In this document: piece by piece, positions 16,399 to 26,050 of the stretch
How positions within the stretch are numbered: the first letter of the stretch is position 1
Layout: the number at the start of each line of letters is the position of its first letter
Source of the DNA: Bin5 sp034422415
Lineage (GTDB): Bacteria > Chloroflexota > Anaerolineae > Caldilineales > Caldilineaceae
Length of the DNA stretch: 64,000 bases
NCBI GenBank assembly: GCA_965202955.1
Contig: OZ241871.1
Location: 4,774,001 to 4,838,000 of the forward strand
Direction of reading: 5' to 3'
Notes under the pieces: generated by a model
Told to the model about the DNA's origin: nothing
What the model saw: only the letters and a program-made list of their open reading frames with translations
Database searches by the model: none
Position numbers and translations under genes: made by a program

Positions 16399-17499
16399 TC
16401 AGCCCCCTGCATCGACAAGCAGATCGAAATAGCCATCGTAGTCCGCCGCGACGACAGGCCAGCTGAAGCGTTCGCGCACTGCACGTTGCAATGAGGGGGG
16501 AGCCGCGCGCGGCATCTTCAGTCGCGCCGCCGCCATGAGGAACAGCTCGTCTTCGTCGTCGTACAGACAGGCCGGGTGCAGGCTTGCAGGGATCAGCTCC
16601 GGGTAGCTGAGACGGTTGGGCAGAAGGGGAAAGGAGCCTGCCTGTACCGCTTCGAGTATGCTGATGCCGAAGAACTCATGGGCCGCGGTGCTGATGACAA
16701 GATCCGCCCTCTGCAGCAGGTCAAGATAGTCTTGACGCGAGGGCAGGTAGCCCCAATGCTCGATGCGATGCGCCAGGCGGCGCCTGGCTTCCAGGAACTC
16801 GTCCGGCGTGTTGCGGAAGTTTTCCCCCGCAACTGCCAGCGAGAAGTCGTAAGCGTCCTCGTCGAGCCTGTAGAGCAGTTCAAAGAACGCCCGCGGCCGT
16901 TTGTCGTACTCCCATCTCTGATTCCAGACGATAAGCGGCGCGCCCACCTTCCTGCGCTGTCCGGGATCCTGCAATGGTTCCACCCCGACCGGCAGGACGT
17001 CCGCACGCGATTTCACCTCTTCGATCTGCCCCAGGTGGTTGTAGTCCGGGAAATGTTTGAGCAGGTTTGGCATCGCCCCAAACCAGCTGCGGCGATGAAA
17101 CTCGGAATTGAACAAGACGCGGTCGGCGCAGAGCTGGCTCAGCCAGTTGACCATCGCATATGTGAGGTCCGGTTTCTGACCCTCCTGCCAGGGATAGGTC
17201 AGCTGGTTCTCGTGCATGTAGAGCACGACCGGAACCTCCGCCGGCAGCGTGCGCCGGGAGAGCGCCAGCCAGGCTGCCAGATTTGTCATGTCGGTCGCCA
17301 GGATCAGGTCCGGCAGACCGGCTGTGGCGCGTGCGTCCGACTGTGCAGCCAGCTCGATCGCGCCTCCTTGCATGCGCCACTTCCAGAAACGTCCCGCCAA
17401 GGTCAAGAGGCGCACCGTATGCTTGCTGTGGCGCTGATACCCCTCGGCCCACGCCCGGTGGCTGCCGGCATGGTAAGGGGAGAGCAGCCAGATTTCCAT
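16399..17499 (-). CDS. DUF3524 glycosyltransferase, GTDC1/QTMAN-like
   Basis: A 366-residue GT-B enzyme. The N-terminal domain begins MEIWLLSPYHAGSHRAWAEG and has the WKWRMQGGAIELA block typical of DUF3524 proteins. The C-terminal domain (VWNQRWEYDKRP to ISTAAHEFFGISILEAVQAG) is the GT4-type donor-binding half, with the HEFFGISxLEA motif. Human GTDC1 belongs to this family and mannosylates queuosine in tRNA-Asp. Bacterial members are less studied, so the tRNA-Q substrate is an inference by homology. ATG 17499 starts exactly at the conserved fold; the upstream 15 codons are not conserved. Confidence 0.8.
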   Translation of the reverse strand: MEIWLLSPYHAGSHRAWAEGYQRHSKHTVRLLTLAGRFWKWRMQGGAIELAAQSDARATAGLPDLILATDMTNLAAWLALSRRTLPAEVPVVLYMHENQLTYPWQEGQKPDLTYAMVNWLSQLCADRVLFNSEFHRRSWFGAMPNLLKHFPDYNHLGQIEEVKSRADVLPVGVEPLQDPGQRRKVGAPLIVWNQRWEYDKRPRAFFELLYRLDEDAYDFSLAVAGENFRNTPDEFLEARRRLAHRIEHWGYLPSRQDYLDLLQRADLVISTAAHEFFGISILEAVQAGSFPLLPNRLSYPELIPASLHPACLYDDEDELFLMAAARLKMPRAAPPSLQRAVRERFSWPVVAADYDGYFDLLVDAGG

Positions 17500-17888
17500 T
17501 TCCGTTTCTGCCTCTAGCCTGTCTTCGCCCTGCAATCGGGCCACCGACGCTCGCGCGGCCTGGAAACAGTTGCAGCCGCCTGTACGAATTGCGGCTGCCG
17601 ATTGCGCCGGCGCCTTCGACGTGGAGCCGTTTTCGATGCAACTGCGGCATTTTGCCTACGCCATTTCAACGATTCGCCGGCTTCTCTCTGAAAAGCCAGA
17701 ATATGGGCGCTCCTATACCTGGATTTGCTTGACAGCGGCCGGACTGCCCGCTTACTTTGAAGTATACGATTCGGTCAGAACCATTTGTAATCTACAACGG
17801 CCGGTTTGGAGGAAGCCGGCTCTGACGGCGCCCAAATTGCGCATTTTGAAATCCGGGGCTTGAAAAAACAACAGATTCGCGCCGCAGA
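17500..17888. other. Divergent intergenic region with one candidate promoter
   Basis: 389 bp between the GTDC1-like gene and the TP-repeat protein gene. A forward candidate promoter has -35 TTGACA (17729-17734), a 17-bp spacer and a weak -10 TTACTT (17752-17757), giving a leader of about 125 bases. I found no convincing gene. Confidence 0.4.
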
Positions 17889-18623
17889 ATGTCCAAATCA
17901 CAGAGATTTCCGCTCGCTTTATATTCGTCCTTCCCCCGAAGGCTGCTGACCTCCAGGGGCCCCCTGGCCGCTGGGGCTACGGCGCTGACTCTTCTGATCC
18001 TGTTCGCGGCCGGCATACAGGCGCACAACGCGCACCGCGACCGCTCTGCGTTTTTCCCCAATTCCGGCCCCGGTCACAATAATCCTCCTCCCCCTCCATC
18101 AACGCCTACGCCGACGCCGACGCCAACGCCAACGCCAACGCCGACGCCGGACTGCCTGAACCCAATGGACCTGGTCAGCCTTATCGATCGACCGGTCTTT
18201 CCCCAGACGAGCTATGGTCATCGCAACCCGCCAGGTGGCTCGGACTGTTTGGGCCTCTACGCAAGATGGGTAGAGTCGGTCGAGTCGGCAAACTGCATCG
18301 TGATGCACGAAGCAACGCCCGCGCAAATCTGTATCGTCGAGGGCGGCTACCAGTACTATTTCATCGGGACGGACGAAACGCAACCAGGGCCCTATCTGGC
18401 GTTCGTCGACGCCCTTGCGGAGCTTCATCCGGCCGGAGCGGACCCGGTCGAACTGTACCGCGGCCAAAACCCGCTGACTTCCAAGTTGGTCGTTGTCAAG
18501 TACCTGCCCGATCAGGAGGCGCTTCGAATCAGCACCTACTATGCCGATACGGAGAGTTCGACCGACAAACCCTACGTCTTCACCATAAGCAAACACCACG
18601 GCGTCACCCACGTAAGCTGGTAG
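17889..18623 (+). CDS. Hypothetical exported protein with Thr-Pro repeat linker
   Basis: A 244-residue protein of unknown function. One hydrophobic segment at about 27-45 (ATALTLLILFAAGIQA) acts as a signal anchor. A proline tract and about eight TP dipeptides (residues 63-85) follow. The globular part of about 155 residues contains five cysteines, enough for two disulfides (PDCLNPM, GSDCLGLY, ANCIVMH, QICIVEGG). It is not similar to a family I recognise. The TP tract is encoded by a near-perfect ACGCCN-type hexamer array at 18105-18150. The exported position and disulfide pattern suggest an extracellular or surface domain. Confidence 0.6.
   Translation: MSKSQRFPLALYSSFPRRLLTSRGPLAAGATALTLLILFAAGIQAHNAHRDRSAFFPNSGPGHNNPPPPPSTPTPTPTPTPTPTPTPDCLNPMDLVSLIDRPVFPQTSYGHRNPPGGSDCLGLYARWVESVESANCIVMHEATPAQICIVEGGYQYYFIGTDETQPGPYLAFVDALAELHPAGADPVELYRGQNPLTSKLVVVKYLPDQEALRISTYYADTESSTDKPYVFTISKHHGVTHVSW
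18105..18150 (+). repeat. Hexanucleotide tandem repeat encoding Thr-Pro
   Basis: Consecutive ACGCC(T/G/A) and CCAACG-type units of 6 bp inside the preceding gene. They keep the frame whatever the copy number. Confidence 0.8.
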
Positions 18624-18811
18624 CCACCCACCTGCCGCGGCGGGACGTTCGGCCTATGGGAGAAGGGGCGGCGCCGGCGCGTCAACGCTACGGTCTTCTC
18701 CGCGCGGCGACTGCCCAGCGCCAGGAGCGAGGAATCCAATCTAACTTGAAGGGCTGAGAACCGGATCATTTCCCGTGGGAAAGCGGAGCCTCGATTCTCG
18801 ACGCGGGTTCG

Positions 18812-20551
18812 CTATCGGTCGGTTATCTCATAGAGCGAGCCGGCCAGGTAGTTCAGGGCGTACAGGTTGCCCTTTTCGTCGGACCCGACCTTGCTCATCG
18901 GAACGGCTTCCTGCCCGAGCAGCAACAGTTCGCTATGCCACGTCCCCTGCCGCAGGCCGGCGTTCGGTCCCTGAAACCGTTTGAGCGCCCAGATTCGCCC
19001 GCTGCAGAAATCGCCATACACGAAAGCGCCCTGCAGATGGGCGTGTTTCGTCCCTCGATAGACCGCCCCTCCGATAATCGCGCAGCCCTGCGAATGACCG
19101 TAGGCGGCCACAGGCAGCGTCAGGCCGTCCGCGCTGCAACTCACGGGATAAAACGGAGAACAGAGATGGCCTTCCATCGCCGGCCATCCGTAGTTTTCCC
19201 CCCCGGCGCTCGACGCAGGCTGGAAGTTAATCTCCTCGTGGCGGGTGTCGCCGACGTCGGTGACGTACAGGTCGCCGGTCTCACGGTCGAAGGCAAAGCC
19301 CCATGGGTTTCGCACGCCAAGCGCCCAGATCTCACCGCGATAGCCGGGAGCGTCAAAAAAGGGATTTTCCGACGGTACACGGTAGGGCTGCGGACCTGAC
19401 CCCACATCGATGCGCAGAATCTTGCCCAGCAGTGTGCCGGGTTCCTGCCCCGTGGTGACGACGATACCGATCTCGCCACCGTCTCCGATGCCGACGTAGA
19501 GGTAGCCGTCGCGCGGGCCGAAGGCCATGTGCCCGCCGTTGTGGTTGTTCTGCGGCTGGCTCACCGTCAGCAACACCTCCTCGCTGCCGGGGTCAGCCGC
19601 GTCCGGGTCGCTTGTCGACGCGAATCGACTTACCGTTGTCGCGCCGGCGGCGTTTGTATATCCCACGTAGAAGAGCCCGCTGCTGCCGTACCCCGGCGGA
19701 AAGGCCAGCCCGACCAGACCCTGCTCGCCGCAGCATTTGACGCGATCCGTTATATCCAGAAAGGGCCTTTCGGCAACCGCGCCGTCCTTCACAATCCGAA
19801 TGCGGCCCGGATGTTCAACCACAAACAGGCGCCCGCTGCCGTCGCCCGCATGGGTCAGGTGGACCGGTTTCTCGAGCCCGCCGGCCACTTCCTGCAACCT
19901 CCACGATGCGCCCTCCCCGGCCTGCTGCAACTCTTCGGCCTCGGCGCCATAGACGCGCACCTCCCCCCAAGCGACCCAGCTTGGGCTGCTGAGCGTGAGT
20001 ATCGACACCTCATCCACGCGGACAGGCGGGTCCATCTCAATTGTCAGCACCTGGCCTTGTTCGGTATACAGTTCGGAAAACCGCCTGTGCAACGTCTGCG
20101 TGCCGGAGCCGTTTCCCAGCCAGAGCTCATGCGTCGTACGCCCGGCAGGCGTCTGCTCCACGACCAGCTCGATGCGTGCGGTCAGGTGGAGGGCGTCAAG
20201 CGACACCGTAAGCCACTGCATCCCGAGGAGGTTGGCGTTCCAGTGGGTATCCTGGTCGCCGTCGATTGCCAGCCGGGCTTCCTCCTGGTTGGCCGAGGCA
20301 AGGGCGACACCTGTGATCGCAACGTTCTCAGCCCGCCGCGAGGATGGTCCAGGAGTTCCCGTCTTCTGCGAAGCTGTCGAAGCCGACTTTGCTTCGGACA
20401 CGGGCGCGGCAGACTCTTCCTGAATCAGGATGACGGCAGGCGGGGCGGACCGCGTTGCCGTGCCAGCAGGCATGCGGGAAGTGAACGGAGTGCAGGCGCT
20501 GGCACAAAACAGGAGAAGGAGTCCTGCTGAAATCGTAACGGCAGCTTTCAT
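18812..20551 (-). CDS. PQQ-type glucose/sorbosone dehydrogenase lipoprotein with discoidin-like domain
   Basis: A 579-residue exported protein. The signal is a lipobox (GLLLLFCASAC). Residues about 75-200 look like an F5/8-type-C (discoidin) carbohydrate-binding domain (ARLAIDGDQDTHWNAN, WGEVRVYG). Residues about 215-579 are the beta-propeller of soluble glucose or aldose sugar dehydrogenases: LTHAGDGSGRLFVVE, NNHNGGHMAFGPRDG, LYVGIGDGG, GVRNPWGFAFD and GENYGWPAMEG. Family enzymes oxidise sugars with PQQ at the cell surface. The start at 20551 is set by the signal peptide and an upstream AAAGGGG; the open frame to 20911 is not supported. Confidence 0.85.
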   Translation of the reverse strand: MKAAVTISAGLLLLFCASACTPFTSRMPAGTATRSAPPAVILIQEESAAPVSEAKSASTASQKTGTPGPSSRRAENVAITGVALASANQEEARLAIDGDQDTHWNANLLGMQWLTVSLDALHLTARIELVVEQTPAGRTTHELWLGNGSGTQTLHRRFSELYTEQGQVLTIEMDPPVRVDEVSILTLSSPSWVAWGEVRVYGAEAEELQQAGEGASWRLQEVAGGLEKPVHLTHAGDGSGRLFVVEHPGRIRIVKDGAVAERPFLDITDRVKCCGEQGLVGLAFPPGYGSSGLFYVGYTNAAGATTVSRFASTSDPDAADPGSEEVLLTVSQPQNNHNGGHMAFGPRDGYLYVGIGDGGEIGIVVTTGQEPGTLLGKILRIDVGSGPQPYRVPSENPFFDAPGYRGEIWALGVRNPWGFAFDRETGDLYVTDVGDTRHEEINFQPASSAGGENYGWPAMEGHLCSPFYPVSCSADGLTLPVAAYGHSQGCAIIGGAVYRGTKHAHLQGAFVYGDFCSGRIWALKRFQGPNAGLRQGTWHSELLLLGQEAVPMSKVGSDEKGNLYALNYLAGSLYEITDR

Positions 20552-20996
20552 TGTTGGTACAACCCCTTTGCGAGGCAGGCTCCGATCACCCGTCATTCCG
20601 GGCCTTTGACGGCCCGTTCTCGCTGTTTGGGGGGAATTTCCCGGAGTTCCGATGTGCCGGCCTACCCTTTCGGTCTGACCGTGTCTTACCATGATAACAC
20701 AGACCGCGAATGGCGAAATTCGCTTTTCGGCAAGAGCGAAAACGGATTCGGGCGCATCCCCGCATTGGGACGGGGCGCAGTCAGGAGGTTTGCAGCCACG
20801 GGGTCGAGGAGGCGGGATAGGGTAGTTTTCGGGGCAATAATAACGTTCGATGACGACAAACGCTCGTCGCAACTCGTACGAGCGTTGCACGAGCGTTATA
20901 CGAGAGATCACGAGAGTTTACGCAAAAAAATTTTTGATTGAACGTGAATAGGGATTCGTGATGCGGGGATGTAGGGAGGCTGCCGCCAACCACTTT
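20552..20996. other. Intergenic region with ACGAGCGTT repeat cluster
   Basis: 445 bp between the sugar dehydrogenase and the 3' end of the hsdR remnant, with no gene. At 20859-20915 there is AACGCTCGT (20859-20867) and two inverted copies ACGAGCGTT (20878-20886, 20889-20897), followed by weaker ACGAGAG copies. This can form alternative hairpins and may terminate the restriction locus or bind a regulator. Confidence 0.45.
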
Positions 20997-23138
20997 TTAC
21001 TTGCCAGTTTCTCCGTCATTACGATGGCGGCGAAGGTACTGATCGAACAGATAGCTCTTGATCATCTCTCCGAAAGCAGCGTCGTCGGTGATACGCCTGT
21101 AGAGATCAAAATTCTGATCAACGATCTCCTGGATCACCTGTTCGACCTTGTAGTCGAAGGCAATCCGCACGTTTTCCAACGACTGATTTACCGTGGTGGC
21201 AGCCTCCAGCGCGGCGTCCTCTTCCAGCCTCTCCATCATCCTGCCCAGTGTGATGCGGTGCTCAGACCCCAACTCGATGCCGAAACGCTCGTTAAGGTCG
21301 GCTATGATACGTGAGAGGACTTCCAACTCCTCCTGCGTTTGACCATGGTCTTTGGTCCCTATCGGCTCAAGCTTGTCTCCGCTCCGTTCCAACGCCACCT
21401 TTCCGTTGCCGGTCTCCTGGATGCGAAAGGACTCCATGTCGATGTTCTGCTGAATCTCAAGCGGCAACTCTGCGCGGTCAACCGTGAGCAGACGGCGCAG
21501 ATGCCGGGCGAATAGATAGAGCTTCTCAAGGTCGGCGTCCAGGAAGGTGAGCACCTGGGCCAGGAACGAATAGAGTCTCACATAGTCGGTAAGTTGACCG
21601 CGAAAGTCCTGCCGCTCATTCTCTTCGAGGTCGGCGAAACGTTCGATGGCTGGCGAAAGCGCAGCATAAAGCTGGTCCTGGGTCGCCTCGCCGCTGAAGT
21701 AGACGCGGGCAAAGGCGTCTACGTCTTGACTGGTAAACACGGGAAATGCCTTGAGCCGTGTCTGAATCGCGTAGGGCAAATTGGGATCGGTTTCCTCCGA
21801 CAGGATCGTCGTCTCGTAGTAAGGTTGGAACGCGGCCTTGATCTCTTCCGCTTCGTTGGCAAAGTCGATGACCATCGTGCTTTGCTTGTCCCGGTGGGTC
21901 CGGTTCAGCCGCGAGAGGGCCTGCACGGCGTTCACTCCAGCAAGTTTCTTGTCCACGTACATAGTCTGCAGCAAGGGTTGGTCGAAGCCGGTCTGGAACT
22001 TGCTGGCCACAATCAACAGCCGGTAGTCCGGACCTTCAAAGGTCCTGGCAGTCTGGGCTTCCGGAATGCCGTTCATGCCGGCTTCGGTGTAGGACACCCC
22101 TGCGTCTTCCACCGTGCCCGAGAAAGCGACAAGAGCCTTGAACGGGTTGCCGAGTTGCTCCAGATGCCGGTCCACCGCCAGCTTGTAGCGCACGGCATGC
22201 AGGCGTGAACGGGTCACGATCATCGCCTTTGCTTTCCCGCCGATCTGATTCTGCGATTTTGCCATGAAGTGCTCGACCATAATGCGCACTTTCTCATTGA
22301 TGGCGTGCGGGTGCAGGTCCACGTATGACTTGAGCAGATATGTAGCCTTGGCCTTGTCGTAGCGGGGGTCGTCCTCAACCGTTTTGAACAACTTCCAATA
22401 GGCCTTGTAGGTGGTGTAGCTCTCCAGGACGTCGAGAATGAATCCTTCCTCAATCGCCTGGCGCATGCTGTAGAGATGGAAAGGAGCAAAAGAGCCGTCG
22501 GGCCGGCGGCGCCCGAAAAGCTCCAGCGTCTTGGACTTTGGCGTCGCGGTAAAAGCAAAGGTCGAGACGTTGGCAGGCTGCTTTCGTTTCGCCATCTGCG
22601 CCAAGGCCGCGTTTTGTCCAACTGATCGTCCTCGGACATCTCGCCCCCGGCCTCCTCTGCCTCCGCCTCTTCAAGCGACCTCGAAGCGAGCACATCCTTC
22701 GGCCCCTGTGTCCCCTCCCCGGACTGCGAAGAGTGCGCTTCGTCTACGATCAGAGCAAAGCGCTGGCCCGGCAGCTCACCAATCTCCTGCGCAATCACGG
22801 GGAACTTCTGCAGCGTGGTAACGATGATCGTCTTCCCGGACTCAAGCGCACCCTTGAGTTGCTGGGAGGTATTGGTGATGTTCTCCACGACGCCTAGTGT
22901 CTGTTCAAACTGTTGCATCGCCCTTTGAAGCTGCCGGTCAAGCACCTTCCGATCGGATATTACGACAATCGAGTCAAAGACGCGCCGGTCAACAGCGCCG
23001 TGCAGCGTGGATAGCTGGTGCGCAAGCCATGCGATGGTAAAGGTCTTGCCGCTTCCCGCCGAGTGTTGTATCAGGTGTCGCTGCCCCGTTCCCTGCCGCG
23101 CGTCGGCGATCAGACGGCGCACGCAGTCCAGTTGCTGG
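20997..23138 (-). pseudogene. hsdR: Truncated, frameshifted type I restriction subunit HsdR
   Basis: The motor and C-terminal part of a type I restriction endonuclease. It keeps Walker A (HSAGSGKTFTIAWLAHQL), DEAH (IVDEAHSSQSG) and helicase motifs (STFAFTATPKSK, ARTFEGPDYRLLIVASKFQTG, SRLNRTHRDK). The first roughly 300 residues, which carry the PD-(D/E)xK nuclease, are gone: native sequence starts at 23138, right at the IS3 end. A second lesion is a one-base loss in the A-run at 22612-22615. It moves the frame from EDDQLDK to AALAQMAKRKQ. The protein cannot cut DNA. Order on the reverse strand, hsdM remnant then hsdR, matches a normal hsdMSR operon with the middle deleted. Confidence 0.9.
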
Positions 23139-23167
23139 TGACCTGCCCCCGATGTTTGTACCACCCG

Positions 23168-24036
23168 TTATGTTAGTCCGGCAGGCACGGGGACAGGGTC
23201 GGCAGGCATGAGGGCCTCAGGCGCCGGCGGCCGGTAGCCCAGCGAGCTGTGCGGCCTGACCTGGTTGTAGGTCCGCCTGTAACGCTCCGTCAGCACACGC
23301 ACCTCCAGCAACGTATAGAAGAGCTCCCTGTCCAGCAGCTCGTCCCTCAACTTCCCGTTGAAACTCTCGATGTAGCCGTTCTCCCACGGCGACCCAGGTT
23401 CGATGTAGAGCGTCCTGGCTCCCACCCGCCCAAGCCACCTGCGCACAGCACGGGCCGTAAACTCCGGCCCGTTGTCCGAGCGAATGTGGTCGGGCACCCC
23501 TCTGAACACCATCAACTCGGCCAGCACCTCTATCACTTCAGCAGACCGTATGCTGCGGCCAGCCCGCAGCGCCAGACACTCCCTGCTATATTCATCGATG
23601 ACGGTCAGCAACCGCACGCCTGTGCCGTCATGGAGTCTCAGGTGCACGAAGTCGTAGGCCCATACATGGTTCTTCCACGCAGGCCGCAGACGCACACACG
23701 AGCCGTCATCGGACCACAGACGCCCTCTCTTCGGCTGCTTCACCGGCACCCTAAGCCCTTCACGCCGCCATATCCTCTCCACACGCTTGTGGTTCACTCG
23801 CCAGCCACGATGCTTCAGAAGGGCGGTGATCCTGCGGTAGCCGTACCTGCCGAACTGACTGGCCAACTCCACGATCGCCTCGGTCAGCGCCTTCCCGTCC
23901 TCCACCGGCCTCGGCGCGTATCGCTGTGTCGAGCGAGGATGACCCAGCACCCGGCAGGCACGTCGCTCCGAAACCCCGAAGAGCTCCTTCACGTGGTCGA
24001 CACACTCGCGACGACGTGAAGGGCTCAGAAGTTTCC
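23168..24036 (-). CDS. IS3-family transposase OrfB (DDE integrase domain)
   Basis: The open frame with an ATG spans 23168-23992, but the real reading begins by frameshift from OrfA near 24036 and continues LLSPSRRRECVDHVKELFG. It has the HTH_21 region (LASQFGRYGYRRITALL, RRITALLKHRGWRVNHKRVERI) and an rve-type DDE core: VWAYDFV, RSDNGPEFTA and ENGYIESFNGKLRDE. The frame ends at TAA 23168-23170, 29 bp from the IS end. Translation as an OrfAB fusion is expected for this family. Confidence 0.9.
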
Positions 24037-24303
24037 CTCAGACGCCTCCCTCAGGATCTGGTTGTCCAGCGTCAGCTCTGCCACCGCTCGCTTCAGGCGG
24101 CTGTTCTCCGACTCCAGACGCTTCAGCCGCCTGGCCTGGTCGATCCTGAGACCCCCGTACTCGCTGCGCCACCGATAGAAGGTCTGCTCGGTCACCCCGA
24201 TCCGGCGGGCGGCCTCAGCCACTGTGCTGCCCTCGGCTATCGCCACCTCGGCCTCTCTGAGCTTGTTGATCACCTGCTCCGGCGTATGTCTCTTCCTGGC
24301 CAT
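24025..24303 (-). CDS. IS3-family transposase OrfA (HTH)
   Basis: A 92-residue DNA-binding protein: RHTPEQVINKLREAEVAIAE, then the HTH ARRIGVTEQTFYRWRSEYGG and a leucine-zipper-like tail (LKRLESENSRLKRAVAEL). The ATG at 24303 follows AGGGGGAAAG. It ends at the TGA at 24025, just past a frameshift heptamer. Confidence 0.9.
   Translation of the reverse strand: MARKRHTPEQVINKLREAEVAIAEGSTVAEAARRIGVTEQTFYRWRSEYGGLRIDQARRLKRLESENSRLKRAVAELTLDNQILREASEGNF
24031..24037 (-). promoter_or_regulatory. Programmed -1 frameshift heptamer GGGAAAC
   Basis: In the OrfA frame the reverse strand reads G GGA AAC, a perfect X XXY YYZ slippery site, two codons before the OrfA stop. Slipping back one base continues into OrfB (KLLSPSRRREC) with no stop. 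Confidence 0.7.
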
Positions 24304-24344
24304 CTTTCCCCCTTTCTACGGCCCTATACTAACATATTACCTGG

Positions 24345-26050
24345 AGGCTGTCTCAGAAGTCGGGCTGAAAGCGTACGACAATTGCGTCTGAGGGTAAGCC
24401 GGGTTTAGGATGAGGCTTTTACCTAAGATGTAGGAGGAGCGCACATGCCTTTTCGGGAGATGAGTAGAGAGCAGATGTGGATGCTGCCACCGACGCTTGA
24501 CGAGCTGTTGCCGCCGGATCATCGAGCAAGGTTTGTGGCCGAGTTCGTCGATGCCCTGGACAGGGAAGGCTGGGCCGAGCTTGGTGTGGAGATGGGAGGG
24601 GAGCCTCTGGGTGCGCCTGCCTACCATCCCAGAGCGCTCCTGTGCGTGTGGCTTTACGGATTCATGACGGGCGTGCGTTCATGCCGCAAGCTGGAGACGG
24701 CCTGTCGTGACCAGATACCGTACCTGTGGTTGACCGGATGGCAGCGCCCCGACCACAACAGGCTGTGGCGGTTCTATAGGAAGCACCGTTCAGATATGAG
24801 GAAGCTGTTCGAACGCACGGTGCGCACGGCGGTGACGATGGGATTGTTGGACCTGGCCGTGCAGGCGGTCGATGGTACAAAGATGGTCGCCAACGCCTCC
24901 AAGGAGAGGGTCTATGACGCCGAAGAGTTGCCTGCCTTGCTGGGTCGGTTGGACAAGACTATATCCGAGCTTGAGGCCCAGAACGAAGCGGGAGAAGATG
25001 AGCCTGCCGTCAATCTGCCACAAGAGTTGGCCGACAAGAAAGTCCTCAAAGAGCAGGTCAGGCAGGCGATGGACGACCTGGCGGGTCGCGGCCGCCAGAA
25101 CTGCATCAACCTGACTGACAGAGACGCCCGCTTGATGAAGAGCAGCCAGGGTATCGTGACTGGCTACAACGCTCAGGCCATGGTGTCGCCGTTGGAACCG
25201 AGTGTCGGTGCGAACGGGATGTTAGTCACGGCGGCTGATGTGGTGGATGAACCGAATGACTCTGCCCAGCTGGTCCCGATGCTAGAGCAGTCCGAGGAGA
25301 CTACCGGGGCAAGGGCCCAGGTGACGTTGGCGGACGCCGGCTATCACTCCGGGTCTGCGCTGGACGAATGCGCCCGCAGGGACCTCAAGCTCGTGATGCC
25401 TGAGTCGTCGCGGCGACCTGCCCAGCATCACCCCTATCACAAGGACCGCTTCATCTACGACCAGGGCAACGACAGCTACCTCTGCCCACACGGCCAGACG
25501 CTGACTCCCGTCGGCACCATGCGCAGTCCCAACGGGAGACCGAGGCGCGTCTACCGCGCCTCCGCTGCCACTTGCCAGGCCTGTCCAGCCTTCGGGGTAT
25601 GCACCAACGACCTATTGAATGGACGAGCGCTGACGGTAGGGCCTCACGACGCAGTCTTGCGCCGCCATCGCACCTGGATGTCCACCCGCGCGGCACAGGA
25701 GATATCCAAACGCAGGAAGCAGTTGATCGAACCGGTCTTCGGCATCATCAAGGAGCAACAGGGGGCGCGTCGATTCTTGCTGCGCGGCCTCGTCAATGTA
25801 GCAGCCGAGTGGATCCTGTTAGCGACCGCGTTCAACTTGAGGACCCTTTGGCGCATATGGCGCTCAGGCGCTGTTGGCTTCCTGCCCTGCAGCCCGGCAT
25901 CTCAACCCATTCCCTGAGTGTAGCGCCTGGCAGCGTCAATACTGCCTCTTCAACAGTTGGCATGGCTCAGCTTATGCAACCAGCCGTCTTCGGAAGCTGG
26001 CGTGCCGGAACTCACCAACGCCTACCCATCTTGTCCTTCTGAGACAGCCT
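24345..26050 (+). mobile_element. IS1182-family insertion sequence nested in the IS3 element
   Basis: 1706 bp bounded by perfect 15-bp inverted repeats: AGGCTGTCTCAGAAG at 24345-24359 and its complement at 26036-26050. The 6-bp direct repeat ACCTGG flanks it (24339-24344 and 26051-26056), a target duplication. Rejoining the flanks rebuilds the end of the IS3 element. It carries one intact transposase and about 130 bp of non-coding sequence after the gene. It was the later of the two insertions. Confidence 0.92.
24445..25917 (+). CDS. IS1182-family transposase
   Basis: A 490-residue transposase. The N-terminal DUF772 region has HPRALLCVWLYGFMTGVRS and WLTGWQRPDHNRLWRF. The first catalytic Asp is in AVDGTKMVANAS, the second in TLADAGYHSG, and a C-terminal glutamate in LIEPVFGIIKEQ. 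A four-cysteine cluster (YLCPHG, TCQACPAFGVC) is typical of the family. The start at 24445 follows AGGAGG. The gene is complete and the element looks recently active. Confidence 0.93.
   Translation: MPFREMSREQMWMLPPTLDELLPPDHRARFVAEFVDALDREGWAELGVEMGGEPLGAPAYHPRALLCVWLYGFMTGVRSCRKLETACRDQIPYLWLTGWQRPDHNRLWRFYRKHRSDMRKLFERTVRTAVTMGLLDLAVQAVDGTKMVANASKERVYDAEELPALLGRLDKTISELEAQNEAGEDEPAVNLPQELADKKVLKEQVRQAMDDLAGRGRQNCINLTDRDARLMKSSQGIVTGYNAQAMVSPLEPSVGANGMLVTAADVVDEPNDSAQLVPMLEQSEETTGARAQVTLADAGYHSGSALDECARRDLKLVMPESSRRPAQHHPYHKDRFIYDQGNDSYLCPHGQTLTPVGTMRSPNGRPRRVYRASAATCQACPAFGVCTNDLLNGRALTVGPHDAVLRRHRTWMSTRAAQEISKRRKQLIEPVFGIIKEQQGARRFLLRGLVNVAAEWILLATAFNLRTLWRIWRSGAVGFLPCSPASQPIP

Noticed and set aside
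20552..20911. N-terminal extension of the sugar dehydrogenase
   Set aside because: 120 codons without similarity upstream of a clear lipoprotein signal; the true start is 20551.
22605..22625. Programmed frameshift in hsdR
   Set aside because: Type I HsdR is not known to use frameshifting and the gene is already truncated; decay or an error is simpler.
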